Assembly: GCA_037013685.1 (NCBI GenBank)
Contig: CM072905.1
Span: 3,855,491-3,919,490 of the forward strand
Direction of reading: 5' to 3'
From: Acridotheres tristis
Taxonomy: Eukaryota; Chordata; Aves; Passeriformes; Sturnidae
Length of the DNA stretch: 64,000 nucleotides
Within the stretch, counting starts at the first letter, position 1. Each line of letters starts with the position of its first letter. Made by a program: the position numbers and the translations under genes. This document shows, piece by piece, positions 41,496 through 64,000 of this stretch. The notes beneath the pieces were generated by a model. The model did no database searches and was not told the DNA's origin. It saw only the letters and a program-made list of their open reading frames with translations.

Positions 41496-42080
41496 GCTTG
41501 GAAACGGTCCCCCTCCAGCCCCCGCCCCCCTTCTCCCCAGATCCTTAAAGAAATTAAACCTAGCTGCTGGTTGGCAAACTTTCAAGCGCAGCCGAGAGAG
41601 GAGGAAATCCTCCATCCACGGAACATCCAATTAGCGCGGGTAGCGCCGGCGGGCGGCATCCCGGCGGCCGAGCTCCGGCCGGGGCAGTGACCCCTCCCCG
41701 CCTCCCGCCCCTGCGGCCGGGCGGTGCCCCCGGCCCGGGCACGGCCGGCGCCTCCCCCGAGTCATCTCCCGGGGACGGGGGTCCGCCCTTCCCGGCGCGG
41801 GGAAGCCCCGGGGGCTCTCGGAGGCAGAGCCCGGAGCTGCTGCACGTCCGAGGATGCGGGCTGGGCGGCAGCGAGGGGAGCAGTGCCGGGTAGCCCCTGC
41901 CCACGGCCGGCACCGCCTCCCACGGGGCGACCCGCGGAGGCTCGGCCGTGGCCGGCACCGGGCAGCCCGGCCAGTTCCAGCCCTGCCCTCCAGCCCGCGG
42001 ACAGGTGACCAGACGTGCCGGCTCATCGGGGTTCTCTGCAGGAGACTTCTCTGTCCCAGAGTCTCACCGTGAGGGGCTGG
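40480..42080 (-). promoter_or_regulatory. RHBDL3: CpG island and promoter region of RHBDL3
   Basis: This is a dense G+C and CpG block spanning the start of intron 1, exon 1 and the upstream flank. GC boxes such as ccccgcctcccgcccc occur at about 41696-41711, upstream of exon 1 on the minus strand. No TATA box sits at a sensible distance from the start codon, so dispersed CpG-type initiation is likely. The exact transcription start cannot be read from sequence and probably lies between about 41550 and 42000. Confidence 0.75.
41376..41495 (-). CDS. RHBDL3: RHBDL3 exon 1 coding part (start codon, 40 codons)
   Basis: The start is the ATG at 41493-41495, in a strong context (AAGCATGGG; A at -3, G at +4). 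The peptide begins MGDRLPEP and ends MAAED; the donor is GAT|GTAAGT. The frame is open further upstream, with in-frame ATGs to 41630. The MGDRLPEP start is preferred because human RHBDL3 begins MGEHPSPG at the same place and the upstream peptide is not recognisable. Confidence 0.9.
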
Positions 42081-45034
42081 TGCGGGCTTTTACATCTTTT
42101 ACCATCATTATTTGTTCTTGTATGTCAGGATGGGCAACTTAACCATCTGGAGCCTGGATTAGGAACTTGAGGAATGCCTTGACTGCCGGCAAAAATCCAG
42201 CAGTTTTAGCTTCTTCCAATCAAGTACAGAAATAGCAGGTTGGCAAGGGGGAAGGGCAAGCAGAGCCAGGCTGATCCACATGGTGCCAGTGCCTCTTGCT
42301 TCCTGCTAAAAGCCAGACAGAGCACAGTCAGAGCAGAGTCCAGCACCACAGGCCATGTTTTCGTGATGAAAAGGTCCAGTATCAGATCAGACACACCTCA
42401 GCCACAAGCTGGAAGTCCCTTTTTTCTCTACAATCGGTTTAAAAATCAACCCACCACAAAAACAAAAAGTAAAACAAATCCAGCTAGAATACATCTGGAA
42501 AAGGAGCAGGATCTTCCACTCTGCAGTAGCAGAGCATACAGCAGAGAAATAAAAACTTGGACCTGAACAGAACTTTTCTAGCTCAGGATTCAGGTAGGAA
42601 AATGACAACAAAATAAAAGCTCTTCTGAGTCTTCAGTGCAACTGATGAACAGGAGGGCTTCTGTCCCCTTAATGACATCAGTGAAACAGAGCAGAGCTTC
42701 TGCACATTTAAAGGCAATTCCTTGAGCCATTTCTTGCTGGTCTAGAGTCTGTCCAGCCTGCTCTCCTGAAGCATAAGAACAGGATACCAAATCCAGCACT
42801 TCTGAGAAGCACTAACCCACTTCATTCATACAACACCACTCCTGCCAAAATATTCCAGGCACTAAACAGCGATTATACAAACAATCTCTTTTTGATTGAA
42901 AAACTAAACCTCATCAAAACTTCAAAACAGATGGATAAGCAAAAATATGCTATGCCAACAGAAAGAAACAGCAGTCATTTAAAGATGTCTGTAGGGAGGA
43001 GGGAAGCAAGTTTTTAGAGTAAAGAGAGAATAAATGAGCTGAATTTCAGGGGTAACAGGTTCCACTCAGTTGGGGACTGTATCATCTCTGATTCCAGATG
43101 CTAGTGGGAAAATGCCAACTGTGAAATCTAACAGGAATGCAATGAACAACAGGAAGAACCCCCCAAACTCCTTACCTTAACACCAAACTCCCACTAAATT
43201 GGGAAATTGCTGCAAAATTACAAGTTCATTTTTCTCCTCTAAGGACTGTTTTTCACTAGCGGTAATGATAATTTTTTTTTTTCCAGGAAAATATCTCTGC
43301 ACATTGCACATATGAGCTAGTGCTGTGCTATAATTGCCACAGAAAGGAAATTAGCAGTATTCTAATGAGGAGTTTTGTTACAGACAAATTATCATCTTGC
43401 AAGTGTGTGAGTCTCTTAATTTAGAATGTCATTTCTCCCCACTTCATACCCTGGTGAGTCTACCTTGGAAGACAGTAATTGCTAGATAAATGGGGGGTTA
43501 GTGGGCCACCCCAGAGCAGATGCAGACAAAAGGAAGGGCTTCAGAAGAAATGCAGACAGAAAGGACTTGACATAATAAACCTCAATGCATTTTCACACTC
43601 AGTCATATAGGCAACTTTTATATTCCAAATACTGCAAACAAAATGTAGATGTACATCCTCCCTGCATTGGAAGTGGCTCAAAAGGTCAGCTCATGAATAT
43701 GCAATAAACCCCCCTCAAAGTGGGACACAGCCAACATATGTTAGCTAAGCCCTCTGGATCAAATCTAAACAGTTTGTTCACCAGTCCTTTCTCCACCCAA
43801 AGTAACCCCAAAGAGCTTTTAAAAATCTTCATAATTCTGACAATTAGAACTATGTGGAGAAACCTACCCAGCTTGATTTCCATACTAGAGTTCAGCCAGC
43901 TGGCCAGACTTGGGAGGCAACTCCTGAAGGAAAATGCAGCATTTTGGATCAAAACCCCAAAACGCTGCATACAAACACAACCTTAGGAGGAAATTAGATA
44001 GCACATACACAGCTGGGACTGGATGAGGCCTGTCAAATTAACCCCTTCAGACTCATGAAAACAGCTAAAAGCCTCTAAGGACCACAGATTGTTTGAGACA
44101 GTGGCTTAAACTCAAGCCCAAAAGGTAACAGTGGTAAAAGACTCTTTGAGCATCATATTCCTTGTGCTGGGACAACACAAGTTTACCTTCCAGAACCAAT
44201 ATAAATTAGACTATATGTGCTACTGTTTGTTTTTTCCCTTGACTCATGGATACTCTCCCTCCTGAAGTGAAGGAATAGTGGGAAAAAATAAAGTCCAACC
44301 TCTTCTGTGATTTCTAACTTATACTGAAAGACCATTTTCCTGATCCTCCCTATTCCATGTTGTATTTAGAACTTTCCAAGTCCAGCACTGAAAAAGCACT
44401 CTAGTCTTTCTACCTGCAGCACTCTTCTGCCACAGTAACTGTTATTGATAGCAGCTGGTGTGAATTGTCTCTTTGGTTATAGTTAGGGAAATAATTAAAT
44501 CTGCTATCAACTGACAACTTTTTGGGGCAGTTGTCTTAAAAGGGGAGCTCTCCTATCAGGTCAGCCTTGTGGTATTTTAAGATATGTCTGCTTGTTTTTA
44601 CTTGTCACCTGCTGGGATCACAGCACAGGTTCATTCCTAAGCAAAAGAATTGCTTGAAATGGAGACCAATTAGTAGCTCAAGGTTAATTTCCAACATAAA
44701 ATCATGTCTTGCTTACTATTAATCCTGAACTGATGAGCTTTCAGACAAGAGGTCAAAGCTGAGGGGTGAAGGATGTGTCTCCAAGGAAGATGAATCAAGA
44801 TCTTTGTCCTCTCAGTGACTTTACACCATGGTCAGGCAATTCATGCATCAGACTGAGCAGGAAGAAATTGAGTCTGGTTGTGGAAAATACAATGAAAGAA
44901 GTTGTTAGAAAACTGACAGCACTAGAAGAAAGAAAACAAATCACTGTTGAGAGTAAGTGGACTGGGGTACTGCTCCTTCTTCCCCGCACTTAATTGCAGT
45001 AGCTAACTTTTGAACATTCTTCATTATATACTCC
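42081..45034. other. Intergenic DNA between RHBDL3 promoter and CpG block
   Basis: About 3 kb upstream of RHBDL3 on the minus strand. It is AT-leaning, with scattered short open frames only. I see no gene, RNA or repeat family that I can support. Confidence 0.6.
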
Positions 45035-45224
45035 GTGAGAAGAATTTCGCCTCACGGTAACTGTAATCCTCAGGATCCAGGAGGGCTTGGCCAGTGGCAC
45101 CGGGGCTGCCTCAGAGAGCACCGCCGACCCGCCTGGATGAGGCCACAGCACTCCGGGATACCAAGACTTGTACGCTCTCCCCTAAGAAAATCCCTGACCC
45201 CAAACCACTGTGGGAGGCCTGTGT

Positions 45225-45233
45225 TATATAAGG
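45225..45233 (+). promoter_or_regulatory. TATA box (TATATAAGG), candidate plus-strand promoter
   Basis: A consensus TATA element lies immediately before a GC-rich stretch beginning ggcggcggggatgcg. This geometry resembles a core promoter, with a start expected near 45255-45262 and transcription rightwards through the minisatellite, antisense to RHOT1 and RHBDL3. No protein-coding gene is recognised downstream, so any product is likely non-coding, or the element may be inactive. Confidence 0.35.
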
Positions 45234-45444
45234 CGGCGGGGATGCGCTCTGTCCCTCACCCGTGCTGGCCGCCTCGGGCCGTGAGGGCGGGCGGGCAGCG
45301 CCTCAGGGCAGGGCAGGGCAGGGCAGGGGCGCTTCCCTCAGGGAGGCGGCAGAACCGCTCCCGCCGGGCCGGGCTGAACGGGGCCGTTCCACACGGGAAC
45401 AGCCGCTCTCGCCGGGCCGGGCTGAACGGGGCCGTTGCGTGCAG

Positions 45445-45885
45445 GATTTCCCGGTCCCCACGGACGGAGCCGTTCTATGCAGGATTTCCCGGTCCCCACG
45501 GACGGGGCCGTTCCATGCAGGATTTCCCGGTCCCCACGGACGGAGCCGTTCCATGCAGGATTTCCCGGTCCCCACGGACGGAGCCGTTCCATGCAGGATT
45601 TCCCGGTCCCCACGGACGGTGCCGTTCCATGAAGGATTTCCCGGTCCCCACGGACGGGGCCGTTCCATGCAGGATTTCCCGGTCCCCACGGATGGGGCCG
45701 TTCCATGCAGGATTTCCCGGTCCCCACGGATGGGGCCGTTCCATGCAGGATTTCCCGGTCCCCACGGACGGGGCCGTTCCATGCAGGATTTCCCGGTCCC
45801 CACGGACGGGGCCGTTCCATGCAGGATTTCCCGGTGCCCACAGACGGGGCCGTTCCATGCAGGATTTCCCGGTGCCCACAGACCG
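45445..45885. repeat. 38-bp minisatellite, 12 copies
   Basis: Units begin gatttcccggtccccacgg at 45445 and every 38 bp thereafter (45483, 45521 and so on, to 45863). Eleven units are complete; the last diverges after cccacagacc. Unit variants are confined to a few sites: cggagc, cggggc, cggtgc or tggggc in the middle, and tcccc versus tgccc in the last two. A half unit (ggggccgttgcgtgcag) precedes the array. Since 38 is not a multiple of 3, each reading frame cycles through all three frames of the unit. The unit lacks stops, so the array is open for hundreds of bases on both strands. That explains the long Pro/Arg/Gly-rich frames, which I do not call genes. Confidence 0.97.
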
Positions 45886-45951
45886 TTTCCCGGGCCGTTT
45901 CCCGCTCCCGCCGGACCCGGGCTGAGCGCAGCCCTGAAGCGCTCGGCGGCG

Positions 45952-45966
45952 GCGCCCCCTGGCGGC
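45952..45966 (-). promoter_or_regulatory. CTCF-like binding motif
   Basis: The plus strand reads gcgccccctggcggc; the minus strand gives GCCGCCAGGGGGCGC, a near-perfect CTCF core (CCnnCAGGGGGCGC). It lies at the right edge of the CpG block, between the RHOT1 3' end and the RHBDL3 promoter, a natural insulator position. Occupancy is inference. Confidence 0.6.
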
Positions 45967-46364
45967 CGCTCCCGGGACTCGTGTCGGCTCCCCAGGAGCC
46001 CCGCGCTGCTGGAGCCCGTTCCATCAACACAAAATACTCACCAATTCACTGCCCACAGCTTCCTGAACCCCACGGAACTATTTCCTTTTTTCTCCCAGTC
46101 TTTGTTTTTTTTTTTACTTTGACAGTAAATACAAAGTTCATGGTTGACTATTTGCATTTCAGCTTTAAAGTATCACAGAAGCCACTTTGGTCTTCTGTTA
46201 TAAATCAGAAATAAAATTCTAATGGAGGCATGAGAGAAACTGCACTGCCAAGATATGTAACCTCCAACAAGTGAGGCCACTGGCAGCATCCATTCACATA
46301 AAGCACAAAGATTTGTTAAACTCCACCTTTCAGGGCACAGGACGGTAAAGAAAAAGAAAAAGAC

Positions 46365-47395
46365 AGACACAGGACACAGTCATTTTATTGAAATACTTGA
46401 AAAGGCCAGCAATGGAAAAATAGGTTTGTCATGAGGAATTTAATGTTTGGTTTACTTGATCGTTAAAAAAGCTGTGTCTATAGGTAATTCTAGCCCATTA
46501 CAGAATGCACTGTGATCCATGCAACTAATATACTACAGTAGAATAGGCACTGTGTACTATTGTAGTTTTCTCTTATACACAGCTTTCAATGAGCATGACT
46601 GACAGATGTGAGAAATTAAACTGCAACATTTTCCAAATTATAACTGTTTATAATATACAAAATTTGCTCATCTGATTCATGAGGGTTATAAAACACAACA
46701 TAGTGAAAAATGAAAAACATGGGTTACACACAGCATATGAAGTTGATCTGGCAGTTTTCAAAGTTTACTTTTTTCCTTTTAAAACAAAGACCAGACTCTA
46801 AATACGCCACTGGTCATGTAAAATACAAAATCATAGGCCAGGACAGCAAAGGTGACTCTTTCCTGAAATACATTATTAGAGGGGCAAATCTGTTCATCAG
46901 TTAAAAATAGGAATGAAAATCACAAATTCTGCCTGTCCAAAAAGATGAAGTCACTTCAGATGAATGTGAAATAAATAAGCAATCCTTGAGGAAGTATGAT
47001 CCTTGAGTTGAGTCTACTCTACTGAAAATGAATTTCACCTATGCACTAGAATGTCACCATGGTGAACATCTAAGAACGGTATTTTGAATAGGTTTTCGGG
47101 AAGCAATGTTTTACTTGCTTTAATATATACAGGTTATTTACAACAAATTCCCTTTTGGCCTCACAAGTTAAGCCATTTTAGCTGGCTGTTAAGATGCAAT
47201 TCCTTTTTTTCCACACATTACACAATACTGTAGTTGGAGCTATAATTTAAAATAATCTTATGCATGAATTACAAATATTAATAAAGTAACTCTGCATATA
47301 TAAATATTTCTAGCAGAATTTAAAGCATTCAGAATGTACATAAAAGTGATTTTTTATTTATTTATTTGGTAGGGCCAGATGTGCTTCTTCTCAGA
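46365..47395 (-). other. RHOT1: RHOT1 3' untranslated region
   Basis: This runs from the stop codon to about 46365. It is AT-rich, with an AATAAATAAATAAA run only ~30-45 nt after the stop (plus-strand ttttatttatttattt, 47353-47367) that could act as an AU-rich element or a very proximal polyadenylation signal. The left end is set by the signal at 46384-46389 and is approximate. Confidence 0.7.
46384..46389 (-). terminator. RHOT1: RHOT1 polyadenylation signal (AATAAA)
   Basis: The minus strand reads CAATAAAATGACTGTG about 1.0 kb after the RHOT1 stop. Cleavage would fall near 46355-46375, just before the sequence turns towards the CpG block. Confidence 0.6.

Positions 47396-64000
<16,605 letters not shown>

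Larger units (their letters stand above)
45235..46020. other. Isolated intergenic CpG-rich block
   Basis: About 790 bp of very CpG-dense sequence lies between the RHBDL3 promoter and the RHOT1 3' end. It includes gggcagggcagggcaggg (45306-45330 region) and the 38-bp minisatellite. It falls to AT-rich DNA abruptly on the right, at about 46025. It is not the 5' end of either recognised gene. Confidence 0.7.

Noticed and set aside
45035..46122. Several long frames (134-296 codons) on both strands through the 38-bp array
   Set aside because: They arise because the repeat unit lacks stops in multiple frames. The peptides are periodic Pro/Arg/Gly sequence with no unique conserved part.

Overview
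This is a bird nuclear genomic window, probably from a songbird or another neoavian. The evidence is two vertebrate genes with canonical GT-AG introns and orthology to mammalian proteins, a CR1 LINE tail (the typical avian/reptilian retroposon), compact introns and sharp CpG islands at promoters. Species assignment is inference; there is no bacterial or viral gene organisation.

Two protein-coding genes lie head-to-tail on the minus strand, in the order known from human chromosome 17q11.2 (recalled synteny): RHOT1 (Miro1), then RHBDL3. RHOT1 occupies 46.4-64.0 kb. Fourteen constitutive coding exons are present, from codon 97 (the first exon is cut by the window edge) to the stop codon. Together they account exactly for residues 97-618 of the 618-residue protein: the end of the N-terminal GTPase, both EF-hand units, the C-terminal GTPase and the tail anchor. 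In the long last intron there is a recognisable 41-codon cysteine-rich alternative exon (54.3-54.4 kb). There is also a second, apparently undescribed, coding-like block (48.96-49.11 kb) with the same 2-2 splice phase.

RHBDL3 (rhomboid-like 3) runs from a CpG-island promoter near 41.5 kb leftwards. Exon 1 (40 codons), a 24-nt microexon (8 codons, 37.87 kb) and the EF-hand exon (53 codons, 5.35-5.50 kb) are present. All the rhomboid protease exons lie beyond the left edge. The 32-kb intron 2 fills half the window. It holds a CR1 fragment, a GC-rich patch beside it, a 16-bp minisatellite, a purine-rich tract and a 78-bp coding-like segment that could be an alternative RHBDL3 exon.

The space between the genes (42-46.4 kb) contains an isolated CpG-rich block at 45.2-46.0 kb. 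It has a TATA box, a 12-copy 38-bp minisatellite that is open in several frames on both strands, and an excellent CTCF-like motif. The remaining intronic and intergenic sequence shows no further supportable genes. The many short open frames there look like chance.
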